Shown: one piece after another, positions 32,217 to 40,374 of the stretch
Layout of the letters: every line of letters begins with the position of its first letter
Numbering within the stretch: the stretch's first letter is position 1
From: Mycolicibacterium rhodesiae NBB3
GTDB taxonomy: Bacteria; Actinomycetota; Actinomycetes; Mycobacteriales; Mycobacteriaceae
Length of the DNA stretch: 64,000 nt
Assembly (NCBI RefSeq): GCF_000230895.2
Contig: NC_016604.1
Span: 5,890,001-5,954,000 of the forward strand
Direction of reading: 5' to 3'
The notes under the pieces: generated by a model
The model's database searches: none
The model's input: only the letters and a program-made list of their open reading frames with translations
Told to the model about the DNA's origin: nothing
Made by a program: the position numbers and the translations under genes

Positions 32217-32263
32217 CCGCTCAGTTCCTTCACATGCGCTCTCATCGCGATTCCAATCCTCCC

Positions 32264-33004
32264 CTACCCGAATCGGCTCTGCTGTTCGGGTTCGGTGTCG
32301 AGTGCGAAGTCGGGCACCCACACGGGGCCCATCTCTGGGCTTGTACCGTCCACGCTCACCAACCGGCGCACATTGATGAACGAATAGCGATGCTGGCTGC
32401 ATGGGCCCAAGTCGGCAAGGGCCGCGCTGTGTGCCGGCGTGCTGTAGCCCTTGTGCTCGGCGAATCCGTAGCCCGGATGCTCGGCCTCCATCTTGACCAT
32501 CAGCCTGTCACGACTCACCTTCGCCAGCACGCTCGCCGCTGCGATGCACGCCGCAGCGGCGTCGCCGCCGACCACCGGCAACGAGGGTACCGAGAGCCCG
32601 GGCACTCGGAAGCCGTCCGACAGCACGTACCCCGGCCGCACCGACAGGCCGGCGACGGCCCGCCGCATTCCCTCGATGTTCGCCACGTGGACGCCGCGGC
32701 GGTCGACCTCCTCGGACGGGATGAAGACCACGTGGTAGGCCAGGGCGTACCGGCGAATGATCGGAAACAGCCGCTCCCGCTCCTTCTCGTTGAGCTTCTT
32801 GGAGTCATCGAGCGCCGCCAGCGAATCCAGGCGGTTGGGCCCGAGCACACATGCCGCCACCACGAGCGGCCCCGCACACGCCCCGCGTCCGACCTCGTCC
32901 ACGCCCGCCACCGGTCCCAGACCACTGCGGTACAACGCGGACTCCAACGTGCGCAGACCAGAAGATCTCCGGATCACCGTCCGTGGCGGCCATGTCGCCG
33001 GCAA
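32264..33004 (-). CDS. rnhB: Ribonuclease HII
   Basis: A 246-aa type 2 RNase H that cleaves the RNA strand of RNA-DNA hybrids and removes single ribonucleotides. The active-site signature VAGVDEVGRGACAGPLVVAA holds the first Asp-Glu pair. SDGF and DAAAACIAAASVLAKVSRD with the remaining acidic residues follow, then GYSTPAHSAAL and HRYSFINVRR. The start is TTG at 33004, chosen because the encoded TWPPRTVIR matches the conserved mycobacterial N-terminus; a GTG at 32977 would delete it. It sits between lepB and DUF2469 in the conserved order. Confidence 0.95.
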   Translation of the reverse strand: MPATWPPRTVIRRSSGLRTLESALYRSGLGPVAGVDEVGRGACAGPLVVAACVLGPNRLDSLAALDDSKKLNEKERERLFPIIRRYALAYHVVFIPSEEVDRRGVHVANIEGMRRAVAGLSVRPGYVLSDGFRVPGLSVPSLPVVGGDAAAACIAAASVLAKVSRDRLMVKMEAEHPGYGFAEHKGYSTPAHSAALADLGPCSQHRYSFINVRRLVSVDGTSPEMGPVWVPDFALDTEPEQQSRFG

Positions 33005-33048
33005 CTCAGGCTCTCCGCTCTTCGCTCAAGCGGCTCATCGCGAAACTC

Positions 33049-33951
33049 CTATTGGGTCGGAGAGTTCGCCTGCGGATTCACCGAGCCTACGCCGCCCCAT
33101 CGGCCCGGCGGCCATGCGATGAACTGTGCTTTACCAATCACATTGGCTATCGGTACCGTGCCCGCCTGCGGGTCGCCCGTGCAGAGCAGACCGCGCTGTG
33201 CGTCAGCAGGCGTGCTCGTGCAGTGCGCGCGCGAATCGGCGGAATGGGTGCGGTTGTCGCCCATCACCCACAGCTTGCCCTCGGGCACCGTCACAGGCCC
33301 GAACTCATTGCCAAGGCAGGCGGCATAGGGACTCGAGGGTTCGACGTTCATCGTCGCGAAGTCCAGGTACGGCTCCTCGAGTTTCTTGCCGTCGACCGTC
33401 AACCCGGTGTTCGCTCGGCACTCGACGGTCTGGCCGCCCACCGCGATCACACGTTTGACGAGGTCGTTCTCGTCGGGCGGCACGAAACCGACGAAGGAAA
33501 GCCCGTTCTGCACAGCGCGTACCACCGGATTGTCGGAGCGGATCGACTTGTAGCCGATGTTCCAGTTGGGTGGCCCCTTGAAGACGACGACGTCGCCCGG
33601 CTCCGGCGAGCCGAACCGGTAGGTCAGCTTGTCGACCATGATCCGGTCACCGGTGCAGCCCGCGCACCCGTGCAGCGTGGGCTCCATCGACTCCGACGGA
33701 ATGAGGTACGGGCGCGCGACGAATGTCAGCATCACGTAGTAGAGGACCAGCGCAATGGTGATCAGAATCGCGAATTCGCGCAGCGCGCCGTGCTTCTTCT
33801 TGGGTTCGTCGGCGTCGTCTTGCGGACCCGCGTCGTCTTCGGAATCGGAGTCCTTGGACGCGACGTCGGAGGGCTCATCGGGGTCAGCGGATCCACTCAC
33901 CGCATCAGGGTAGCCAGCGCCGCGCTCGTCGCCGCGCTCATCGGCTGCCAC
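33049..33951 (-). CDS. lepB: Signal peptidase I
   Basis: A 300-aa type I signal peptidase. After an acidic, low-complexity cytoplasmic N-terminus comes one transmembrane helix (about residues 59-79, ILITIALVLYYVMLTFVA). The catalytic Ser lies in IPSESMEPTL (about residue 88), and the catalytic Lys in NDLVKRVIAVGG. WVMGDNRTHSADSRAH is the conserved box E. A Cys-containing loop (HGCAGCTGD) is typical of mycobacterial LepB. The start is uncertain: GTG at 33951 gives a length close to M. tuberculosis LepB, and GTG at 33900 is the alternative. It cleaves Sec and Tat signal peptides on the outer face of the membrane. Confidence 0.93.
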   Translation of the reverse strand: MAADERGDERGAGYPDAVSGSADPDEPSDVASKDSDSEDDAGPQDDADEPKKKHGALREFAILITIALVLYYVMLTFVARPYLIPSESMEPTLHGCAGCTGDRIMVDKLTYRFGSPEPGDVVVFKGPPNWNIGYKSIRSDNPVVRAVQNGLSFVGFVPPDENDLVKRVIAVGGQTVECRANTGLTVDGKKLEEPYLDFATMNVEPSSPYAACLGNEFGPVTVPEGKLWVMGDNRTHSADSRAHCTSTPADAQRGLLCTGDPQAGTVPIANVIGKAQFIAWPPGRWGGVGSVNPQANSPTQ

Positions 33952-33986
33952 GCGTCAGAACCCAGCGTGTCGGCCGGACGCGCCGG

Positions 33987-34328
33987 TCAGCGCTTCTCCT
34001 TGATCTTCGCCTTCTTGCCGCGCAGCTCGCGCAGGTAGTAGAGCTTTGCGCGACGCACGTCACCGCGGGTGACGACGTCGATGTGGTCGATGTTGGGCGA
34101 ATGCACGGGGAACGTGCGCTCGACACCGACGCCGTAGCTTTCCTTGCGCACCGTGAACGTCTCGCGGATGCCACCGCCCTGACGGCGCAGGACGACACCC
34201 TTGAAGACCTGGATACGTTCCTTGGAACCCTCGATGACCTTCACGTGCACATTCACGGTGTCGCCGGGGCTGAAGTCCGGGATGTCGTCGCGCAGCGACG
34301 TCTGATCGACGAAGTCCAGCGTGTTCAT
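33987..34328 (-). CDS. rplS: 50S ribosomal protein L19
   Basis: 113 aa, the usual mycobacterial length. ATG at 34328 gives MNTLDFVDQTSLRDDIPDFSPGDTVNVHVKV. It contains the SH3-like core RIQVFKGVVLRRQGGGIRETFTVRK, the signature VERTFPVHSPNIDHIDVV and the basic tail RGKKAKIKEKR. L19 sits at the 30S-50S interface. The gene is the upstream neighbour of lepB and is divergent from lppW across a 301-base gap that holds both promoters. Confidence 0.97.
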   Translation of the reverse strand: MNTLDFVDQTSLRDDIPDFSPGDTVNVHVKVIEGSKERIQVFKGVVLRRQGGGIRETFTVRKESYGVGVERTFPVHSPNIDHIDVVTRGDVRRAKLYYLRELRGKKAKIKEKR

Positions 34329-34629
34329 CGGTGACACTTCCTTGCTGTTGGCGGCTGCGGGCGTGCTGTCGCGTCGTTACTCGCGGCGCCGAGCCGATCT
34401 ATCGGGCGTATCGGGGTGTGCATCTCGCGGCGGGCGGATTAAACACCCACGCGGACAACTGCTCAATTGTGCCAGATGGGCCCCGATCCAGTGAAATCCG
34501 TGACCTGGATCGGCAGAATTGAACGACCGTCTGCGTGCGGAACACGAAGCTTACCTAAGCAAGCACGAGCGGAGCGCTGGCATTACGCTGAGAGTTCGGA
34601 TCCTGGGTAGCGGCAAGCGAGGGAGGGCA
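34329..34629. other. Divergent intergenic region between rplS and lppW
   Basis: About 300 bases without a convincing gene. An open frame runs from 34519 into lppW but lacks a ribosome-binding site and would put a long hydrophilic stretch before the signal peptide. A possible mycobacterial -10 (TACGCT, 34584-34589) lies about 40 bases before the lppW ATG. I see no riboswitch or strong hairpin. The rplS promoter must lie on the minus strand here. Confidence 0.4.
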
Positions 34630-35556
34630 ATGCGACGGCGGCCGTCGAAGCTGGTCACAGCGACTGCGATCGTCATCCTCGTCGCATCCGTCGTCAATGG
34701 CTGCGAGGCCAGGGTGTACGGAACTCCCCCGTATTCCGCGGGGCCCAAGCTGACCGTTGTCGTGCCTCAGGGCAACATGGCGCCGCTTCCGGAAACCGCG
34801 CCCGACGAACCGGCCGTGACATTCGACGGGCTCGGTGAGCGCGTGCGTCTGGCCACCGCTCAAGCCGCGAAGGCAGGCGCCGACGTCGCCATCACGGTAT
34901 TGGATCGAAATACCGGCCAATTCGTGTCCAACGGCAATGGCGAAGCAGTGCCCATCGCGTCGGTGGTCAAGCTGTTCATCGCCGATGACCTGCTCCTCCA
35001 GGAGGCGCAGGGGAAAACGCAACTCAGTCCCGATGACCGCAAGATGCTGGACGTCATGCTGCGGTCGTCCGATGACAGTGCGGCCCAGATCTTCTGGGAT
35101 CGGCTCGGCGGCAGCGCTGTGATCGGCCGGGTCGTGGCGCGATACGGATTGACCGACACGACGGCGCCCGACGGCGGAAAGTGGGACCTCACGCTGAGCA
35201 CCGCAAGCGATCTCGTCCGTTACTACGACGAGCTGCTGAGCGGCAGTGGCGGGCTACCGCCCGAACGCGCCGACGTGATCCTGAGTAACCTCGCACGGTC
35301 CACACCAACGGGAATCGACGGATATCCCCAGCGCTTCGGCATTCCCGAAGGTCTGTTCGCGGAACCGGTCGCGGTCAAACAGGGCTGGTTCTGCTGCTGG
35401 GGAGGCGGCAATCAGTTGCATTTGTCCACCGGGGTGATCGGGCCCGACCGTCGATACGTGATGGCGATCGCCGCGCTGCAACCCGTCGGCGAGGCGGCGG
35501 CGCGAGCCACCATGACCGAAGTGGTCAAGATGATGTTCCCGGGTGGCCGTATCTAA
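34630..35556 (+). CDS. lppW: LppW-like lipoprotein with beta-lactamase/DD-peptidase fold
   Basis: A 308-aa exported protein. The N-terminus MRRRPSKLVTATAIVILVASVVNGC is a lipoprotein signal with the lipidated Cys at residue 25 (VNGC, a weak lipobox). The mature domain resembles class A serine beta-lactamases: an SxxK motif (IASVVKLF), a Ser-Asp pair in the SxN-like position (RSSDDSAAQIF), and no clear KTG triad (VKQGW instead). That last change makes beta-lactamase activity doubtful. ATG at 34630 has GGGAGGG just upstream. The position between rplS and trmD matches Rv2905. The substrate is unknown; cell-wall peptides are plausible. Confidence 0.85.
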   Translation: MRRRPSKLVTATAIVILVASVVNGCEARVYGTPPYSAGPKLTVVVPQGNMAPLPETAPDEPAVTFDGLGERVRLATAQAAKAGADVAITVLDRNTGQFVSNGNGEAVPIASVVKLFIADDLLLQEAQGKTQLSPDDRKMLDVMLRSSDDSAAQIFWDRLGGSAVIGRVVARYGLTDTTAPDGGKWDLTLSTASDLVRYYDELLSGSGGLPPERADVILSNLARSTPTGIDGYPQRFGIPEGLFAEPVAVKQGWFCCWGGGNQLHLSTGVIGPDRRYVMAIAALQPVGEAAARATMTEVVKMMFPGGRI

Positions 35557-35640
35557 ATCGCCCTGAACTGGGCCAAAGCGCGCAGATTCACGACGGGCTA
35601 GTGGATCATTCGGATGACGCTGACGAAAGGCCACTGTCCG

Positions 35641-36159
35641 ATGACACAGTTCAACTGTCAGATCACGCGCCGCGCGATGCTCGGCGGCCTCGGCGTCGGC
35701 GTCGCCGCGATGGCCACCGCGCCGCAGGCATCGGCAGTGCTCGACAAGGACTTCGAAGCGATGCTGATGAAGTGCATCGATCCGCGGTTCACCACCAACT
35801 CCTGGAACTACATGACCAACCGCGGCTGGCAGAACCAGTACAGCGAGTTCGCGTTCGCCGGCGGTCCGATCGGCGCCGTGGCTCCGGTCTTCGCGGGCTG
35901 GCACGAGACGTTCTGGGACAACCTCGCCATAACGGTGCAGTTGCACTGGGTGGAACGCGTCATCGGCATGGCACACCGCGACTGTGGGGCCGCCGCGGTC
36001 GCCTACGGCGATCGTGTGCTGACGGACAGAGCGTACGAAACCGAGATGTTGTCCTCAGCGTTACGCGACTTCCGTACGCAGGTGCAGCAGCGCCAGCCGA
36101 TGCTCGCCGTCGAACTCGGCATCATGGATTTCGACGGCAACATGGAACTCGTCGTCTGA
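35641..36159 (+). CDS. Tat-exported beta-carbonic-anhydrase-like protein
   Basis: A 172-aa protein from ATG 35641 (GAAAGG upstream; ATG 35614 is possible). Residues 9-32 form a twin-arginine signal, TRRAMLGGLGVGVAAMA..QASA. The mature part carries MKCIDPRF (Cys45, Asp47, Arg49) and AHRDCGAAAVAYG (His112, Cys115). This is the CxDxR plus HxxC pattern that supplies the zinc ligands and Asp-Arg dyad of beta-carbonic anhydrases. The scaffold between them is much shorter and different from housekeeping enzymes, so catalysis is unproven. Periplasmic or cell-surface CO2/bicarbonate conversion, or simply zinc binding, are options. It lies between lppW and trmD and is convergent with trmD. Confidence 0.65.
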   Translation: MTQFNCQITRRAMLGGLGVGVAAMATAPQASAVLDKDFEAMLMKCIDPRFTTNSWNYMTNRGWQNQYSEFAFAGGPIGAVAPVFAGWHETFWDNLAITVQLHWVERVIGMAHRDCGAAAVAYGDRVLTDRAYETEMLSSALRDFRTQVQQRQPMLAVELGIMDFDGNMELVV

Positions 36160-36165
36160 GCGATC

Positions 36166-36843
36166 TCACTCCAGGAGATCGGGGCGCCGGTCGCGGGTGC
36201 GCTGCAGGCTCTGCTCGCGTCGCCACGCCGCGATCCTCGCATGATCGCCGGACAGCAGGATCTCCGGCACGTCTAGTCCGCGCCAGCTCGGCGGACGGGT
36301 GTAGCTCGGTTCTTCCAGCAGACCGTCCGAGTGCGAATCGTCTTCATGCGACGCGGGATTGCCCAGCACTTCGGGTAGCAGTCGCACGACCGCTTCGATC
36401 ATGACCAGCGCCGCGGACTCACCGCCGGGCAGTACGTAGTCGCCGATCGACACCTCTTCGACACGCATGCGACGGGACGCATCGTCGGCGACGCGCTGGT
36501 CGATGCCTTCGTAACGCCCGCAGGCGAACACCAGATGCTGCTCATCGCTCCACCGGTGCGCGTCGGCCTGGGTGAACAGCCTGCCCGCCGGTGTCGGTAC
36601 GACCAGAAGCGTTTCGGCAGAACATATTTCGTCGAGAGCCTCACCCCAGACGGGAGCTTTCATCACCATGCCCGGTCCCCCGCCGTAGGGCGCGTCGTCG
36701 ACCGACCGGTGCACGTCATGGGTCCAGCGCCGCAGATCATGCACTGCCAGTGTGAAGATGCCGGCGTCAATCGCCCTGCCCGGCAACGATTGTCGCAGCG
36801 GGTCGAGGTACTGCGGAAACACGGTGACCACGTCAATGCGCAT
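36166..36843 (-). CDS. trmD: tRNA (guanine-N1)-methyltransferase
   Basis: A 225-aa SPOUT-class enzyme that methylates G37 of tRNAs. It has MRIDVVTVFPQYLDPL, DDAPYGGGPGMVMKAPVW, the knot segment FACGRYEGIDQRV, and GDYVLPGGESAALVMIEAVVRLLPEVLGN, which builds the S-adenosylmethionine pocket. The C-terminal PSYTRPPSWRGLDVPEILLSGDHARIAAWR is the tRNA-contact domain. ATG at 36843 is 4 bases after the rimM stop, in the usual rpsP-khpA-rimM-trmD operon. Confidence 0.97.
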   Translation of the reverse strand: MRIDVVTVFPQYLDPLRQSLPGRAIDAGIFTLAVHDLRRWTHDVHRSVDDAPYGGGPGMVMKAPVWGEALDEICSAETLLVVPTPAGRLFTQADAHRWSDEQHLVFACGRYEGIDQRVADDASRRMRVEEVSIGDYVLPGGESAALVMIEAVVRLLPEVLGNPASHEDDSHSDGLLEEPSYTRPPSWRGLDVPEILLSGDHARIAAWRREQSLQRTRDRRPDLLE

Positions 36844-36846
36844 GAT

Positions 36847-37365
36847 TCATTCCAGATCCAGCAGACCCTCGGGCGGGTCGATCTCGATGGTCTGATCTGC
36901 CAACGACACCGAAGTCACGATGGCGCCGACGAAGGGCACGAGCACTTCGGCGCCGGTTTCCGAAGTCACCGAGAGGAGTTCGCCCGCCGCGGTGTGCAGG
37001 ACCTCGGCGACGTTGCCGACCAGCCGTCCCTGGGTCGTCACGACCCGCAGACCCTCGAGCTGATGGTCGTAGAACTCGTCGGGATCCTCGATGGGCGGCA
37101 GATCGGAGGAATCTACGAGGAACAGCGTGCCGCGCAGGGCGTCGGCGCCGGCGCGGTCGGCGACCCCGTCGAGCCGAACCAATAGGCGGCCGCCGTGCGG
37201 GCGCGCCGACTCGACCACGAAGCGGCGTTCGGTTCCGCCTCTGGCCCGGCCGCGCAGATCGGCTCCTGGCGCGAAGCGGATGTCGGGGTCGTCGGTGCGA
37301 ACGTCGACGACGACCTCGCCCGTGATCCCGTGCGCCTTGACGACCCGCCCGACAACCAGGTCCAT
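36847..37365 (-). CDS. rimM: 16S rRNA processing protein RimM
   Basis: A 172-aa ribosome maturation factor for the 30S head. N-terminal RimM barrel: MDLVVGRVVKAHGITGEVVVDVRTD, RFVVESARPHGGRLLVRLDGVADRAGADALRG. C-terminal PRC-barrel: DPDEFYDHQLEGLRVVTTQGRLVGNVAEVLHTAAGELLSV and VPFVGAIVTSVSLADQTIEIDPPEGLLDL. It binds ribosomal protein S19 in known homologues. It lies 8 bases after khpA and 3 bases before trmD, a compact operon. Confidence 0.97.
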   Translation of the reverse strand: MDLVVGRVVKAHGITGEVVVDVRTDDPDIRFAPGADLRGRARGGTERRFVVESARPHGGRLLVRLDGVADRAGADALRGTLFLVDSSDLPPIEDPDEFYDHQLEGLRVVTTQGRLVGNVAEVLHTAAGELLSVTSETGAEVLVPFVGAIVTSVSLADQTIEIDPPEGLLDLE

Positions 37366-37373
37366 ATGAATCG

Positions 37374-37616
37374 CTACTGGTCGGTGTCCACCACGTCGAC
37401 GCGGATGCCCCGGCCCCCGATGCCGGCCACCAGCGTGCGCAGCGCGGTGGCGGTGCGTCCGCCGCGGCCGATGACCTTGCCGAGGTCGTCAGGATGCACG
37501 TGCACCTCGACGGTGCGCCCGCGGCGGTTGGTCACCATGTCGACCCGGACATCGTCGGGATTGTCGACGATTCCGCGGACCAGGTGCTCGACTGCGTCGA
37601 CGACGACTGAGCTCAC
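37374..37616 (-). CDS. khpA: KH-domain RNA-binding protein KhpA-like (Rv2908c homologue)
   Basis: An 80-aa type II KH protein. It has the GxxG loop in LGKVIGRGGRTATALRTLV, preceded by RTVEVHVHPDD. In other Gram-positive bacteria KhpA pairs with KhpB to bind RNA and affect cell division. GTG at 37616. It lies 5 bases after the rpsP stop in the conserved ribosomal operon. The symbol is by family; function in this organism is inferred. Confidence 0.92.
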   Translation of the reverse strand: MSSVVVDAVEHLVRGIVDNPDDVRVDMVTNRRGRTVEVHVHPDDLGKVIGRGGRTATALRTLVAGIGGRGIRVDVVDTDQ

Positions 37617-37621
37617 CGCGC

Positions 37622-38143
37622 TCAGCTCTCGGTAGCGCCGTCGACGGTGGCGTCCGCACCCTCGGCGGCGGGCTCGGACTCGTCCTTGACCGCAGCGGTC
37701 TCGGTGGCCACCGCGTCGTCGGCCTTCTCAGCCTTGTCGGCAGCCTTCTTGGCGGGCGCCTTCTTCTTCTTGGCCTGGGTGGCCTCGCCGGACGGTCCGC
37801 CCTCGGCTTCGGCCAGCGCCGCGTTGAACAGGTCCAGCTTGCTGGGCTTGGGCTCCTTGACCTTGAGCGTGCCCTCGGCGCCGGGCAGACCCTTGAACTT
37901 CTGCCAGTCGCCGGTGATCTTCAGCAGCTGCAGCACGGGCTCGGTCGGCTGAGCGCCAACGCCGAGCCAGTACTGGGCCCGCTCGGAGTCGATCTCGATG
38001 AGGCTCGGATCTTCCTTGGGGTGATACCGGCCGATGACCTCGATCGAACGACCATCGCGGCGGGTGCGCGCGTCGGCGACGGCGATGCGGTACTGGGGAT
38101 TGCGGATCTTGCCGAGCCGAGTGAGCTTGATCTTGACAGCCAT
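37622..38143 (-). CDS. rpsP: 30S ribosomal protein S16 with long C-terminal tail
   Basis: 173 aa: the S16 core (MAVKIKLTRLGKIRNPQYRIAVADARTRRDGRSIE...GRYHPKEDP) occupies about residues 1-85. The rest is an actinobacterial extension ending in a Lys/Ala/Glu-rich, probably disordered stretch (KKKKAPAKKAADKAEKADD). ATG at 38143 has AGGAGAAG upstream. First gene of the rpsP-khpA-rimM-trmD operon; the promoter must lie in the 254-base gap up to the divergent SnoaL-like gene at 38398. Confidence 0.97.
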   Translation of the reverse strand: MAVKIKLTRLGKIRNPQYRIAVADARTRRDGRSIEVIGRYHPKEDPSLIEIDSERAQYWLGVGAQPTEPVLQLLKITGDWQKFKGLPGAEGTLKVKEPKPSKLDLFNAALAEAEGGPSGEATQAKKKKAPAKKAADKAEKADDAVATETAAVKDESEPAAEGADATVDGATES

Positions 38144-38397
38144 GGTTGAGCGACTTCTCCTGATGATTGCCACGCTGCAATTCAGCGATGCCTGCGGATT
38201 GCCTGCACCCGGTTTTGCCTTACGTGTGTGACCGCCACACAAGCGCCCAGCGAGAAGCCGGAGGCGGATCGCTCAGAGCGGGTCGCGTGGCAGACAGCCG
38301 CCTATTGTGCCAGAACAGGCGCTGTCGGTGAAAATCCGGCCGACGACTGTCGCCGGCGAGCCTTTACAACTTTAAGCCTCAGTGTCACGCTCGCGGG

Positions 38398-38880
38398 ATG
38401 GACGCCGCCAGCACCCTGCTTGAGATCGAGGCCATCAAGCAACTCAAGGCACGTTACTGCCGATTCCTGGACACCAAGGACTGGCAGGCGTGGCGCGGCA
38501 TTTTCGCCGACGACTTCCACAGCGACACCTCACCCTCGGGCGGCAAGGTGATCGACGGCGCCGACGAGTTCGTCGCCTTCGTGCGCAAGATGCTGGAGAA
38601 GCAGCCGACGGTGCACCAGGTGCATGCCCCCGAGATCGAGCTGACCTCCGCGACCACCGCACGCGGCGTGTGGGCGCTCAACGATGTCGTCCGACTGGCA
38701 CCGGGCCTGAACCTCGACGGCTACGGCCACTACCACGAGACCTACGAGAAGATCGACGGCCAGTGGCGCATCACGAGTTCGACGTTGACCCGCCTGCGCA
38801 CCGACTTCTTCAATCCGCTGTTCTCCGTGCGCATTTCGGACCGGCTCACCCGCGCAGCGACCAAACTGTCACGCCGCTGA
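38398..38880 (+). CDS. SnoaL-like NTF2-fold protein (160 aa)
   Basis: Starts at ATG 38398 (MDAASTLLEIEAIKQLKARYCRFLDTKDWQAWRGIFADDF), the standard SnoaL_4 opening, followed by VHQVHAPEIELTSATTARGVWALND and YHETYEKIDGQWRITSSTLTRLR. The cone-shaped fold hosts hydroxysteroid isomerase-like, dehydratase and cyclase activities. The exact role is unknown. It is divergent from rpsP and convergent with another SnoaL-like gene at 38947, which has a different subtype sequence. A palindromic repeat lies between the two stops. Confidence 0.88.
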   Translation: MDAASTLLEIEAIKQLKARYCRFLDTKDWQAWRGIFADDFHSDTSPSGGKVIDGADEFVAFVRKMLEKQPTVHQVHAPEIELTSATTARGVWALNDVVRLAPGLNLDGYGHYHETYEKIDGQWRITSSTLTRLRTDFFNPLFSVRISDRLTRAATKLSRR

Positions 38881-38885
38881 ATGGC

Positions 38886-38934
38886 GATTTCGGTGCGCTT
38901 ACGATCGGTGAGCGATCGTGCGCGCACCGAAACC
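38886..38934. repeat. Dispersed palindromic intergenic repeat, copy 1
   Basis: Arms GATTTCGGTGCGC (38886-38898) and GCGCACCGAAACC (38922-38934) pair, and the inner ACGATCG/CGATCGT extends the stem. A second copy is at 50812-50859. It begins 5 bases after the SnoaL-like stop codon and sits between convergent genes, so a bidirectional terminator role is plausible. Similar GGTGCGCTnACGATCG elements are, to my recollection, scattered in fast-growing mycobacterial genomes. Confidence 0.7.
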
Positions 38935-38946
38935 GCTGGAAAAGCG

Positions 38947-39366
38947 TCACAGCAGCTTGTCGAAGCACTTCTCCTCGACGCGCTTGTTCATCCGCCAGCC
39001 TTCGGCGGTGCGGATGAACTCGTCGACATACCAGATGCCGACGAACAGAATCTGCTTCTCCTCGGCGTTGAAGACCATCGGGTTGAAGCAGATCGTCCGC
39101 GAGGCCGCAGTGTCGCCGGTGATGCGGACATCGACATTGCCCAGCATGTGGTAGTACGCCGGGAAGTTCGGAAGCACCTCTTTCAACCAGGCCTTGACCT
39201 CGGGAAAACGGCCGTCGATCCCACCGGTGACCCGGTAGTCGATGTAGGCGTCCGGGGTGAAGACCCGATCCAGATCGTCGAACTGCTTCTGGTCGATCGC
39301 GTTCGAGTAATCGATCATCAACTGCTGTATCTCGAGGCGATCCGATATCTCTTCCAGGCTCAGCAT
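38947..39366 (-). CDS. SnoaL-like NTF2-fold protein (139 aa)
   Basis: ATG at 39366 gives MLSLEEISDRLEIQQLMIDYSNAIDQKQFDDLDRVFTPDAYIDYRVTGG, the typical SnoaL-like opening, followed by YYHMLGNVDVRITGDTAASRTICFNPM and WYVDEFIRTAEGWRMNKRVEEKCF. It resembles stand-alone members seen in lipid and aromatic catabolism; no catalytic assignment is possible. It is convergent with the SnoaL-like gene at 38398 and divergent from the DacB2-like gene at 39424. Confidence 0.85.
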   Translation of the reverse strand: MLSLEEISDRLEIQQLMIDYSNAIDQKQFDDLDRVFTPDAYIDYRVTGGIDGRFPEVKAWLKEVLPNFPAYYHMLGNVDVRITGDTAASRTICFNPMVFNAEEKQILFVGIWYVDEFIRTAEGWRMNKRVEEKCFDKLL

Positions 39367-39423
39367 GCATCGATTGAACACGATCGCGCCGGGTTCTCTC
39401 CGGTGGCGATAGGCTCAGCCGTC

Positions 39424-40302
39424 ATGCGGAGGTTTCTTGTCTGCATCGCGACCACGCTGTGCCTGGTCGCCGGGGGGACCGCAGTCGCTTCAGCGGTGCC
39501 CGCCGGTGTCGTCCAGCCATCGGGTTCGGTGCCCATCCCCGAAGGGCCGGCCCAGGCCTGGATTCTCGCCGATATGGACACCGGTGCGGTGCTGGCCGCC
39601 CGCAACGAGTACGGCCAGTTCGCGCCCGCCAGCACCATCAAGGTCCTGCTCGCGTTGACGGTGCTCGACGAGGTCCCGCTCGACACCACGATCGTGGCCA
39701 GCGAGGCCGACACCAAGGTCGAGTGCAACTGCGCTGGCGTCACTGCCGGCATGACCTACACCGCACGTCAGCTGCTCGAGGCCCTGCTGCTGGTCTCGGG
39801 TAACGACGCGGCCAACACGTTGGCCAGCATGCTGGGCGGTCAGGACGTCGCCGTGATGAAGATGAACGGGAAGGCGGCACTGGTCGGGGCGTACGGCACC
39901 AACGCCGGTTCGCCGTCGGGTATCGACGGTCCAGGTATCGACATGTGGTCCTCCCCGCACGACCTCGCCGTCATCTTCCGCGCCGCCATGGCGAACCCGG
40001 TGTTCGCGCAGATCACGGCGCAGCCGACCGCGGTGTTTCCCACCAAGACCGGCGACAAGGTGCTGGTCAATCAGGACGAGTTGCTCAAGCGTTATCCCGG
40101 CACCATCGGCGGCAAGACCGGATACACCGACCTTGCGCAGAAGACGTTCGTCGGCGCCGCGGGCCGCAACGGTAGGCGGCTGGTCATCGCGTTGATGTAC
40201 GGCCTGGACAAGCCGGGGCAGCCGACCTATTGGGATCAGGCCGCCAGTCTGCTGGACTGGGGTTTCGCGCTCGACCGCAACGCCACCGTTGGCAGTCTGT
40301 AG
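39424..40302 (+). CDS. dacB2: DacB2-like D-alanyl-D-alanine carboxypeptidase (S11), copy 1
   Basis: A 292-aa exported penicillin-binding protein. The signal peptide is at about residues 1-25. The S11 active site is complete: SxxK at Ser70-Lys73 (PASTIKVLLAL), SxN in LVSGNDAANTLASMLGG, and KTG in IGGKTGYTDLAQKTFVGAA. It would trim the terminal D-Ala from peptidoglycan pentapeptides. It ends without a clear membrane anchor. Position matches M. tuberculosis dacB2 (Rv2911). A second, related gene follows 72 bases downstream, a tandem duplication relative to the single copy in M. tuberculosis. Confidence 0.92.
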   Translation: MRRFLVCIATTLCLVAGGTAVASAVPAGVVQPSGSVPIPEGPAQAWILADMDTGAVLAARNEYGQFAPASTIKVLLALTVLDEVPLDTTIVASEADTKVECNCAGVTAGMTYTARQLLEALLLVSGNDAANTLASMLGGQDVAVMKMNGKAALVGAYGTNAGSPSGIDGPGIDMWSSPHDLAVIFRAAMANPVFAQITAQPTAVFPTKTGDKVLVNQDELLKRYPGTIGGKTGYTDLAQKTFVGAAGRNGRRLVIALMYGLDKPGQPTYWDQAASLLDWGFALDRNATVGSL

Positions 40303-40374
40303 CCGAAGCGAAGTTGCGCAATCGCAACACGATCGAGATCGCGTCTGAAGACGTAACGGTTACGCTCGGCGTTC

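Noticed and set aside
38881..39423. Long plus-strand frame leading into the DacB2-like gene
   Set aside because: It runs through the palindromic repeat and antisense to the SnoaL-like gene; the signal peptide at 39424 marks the real start.
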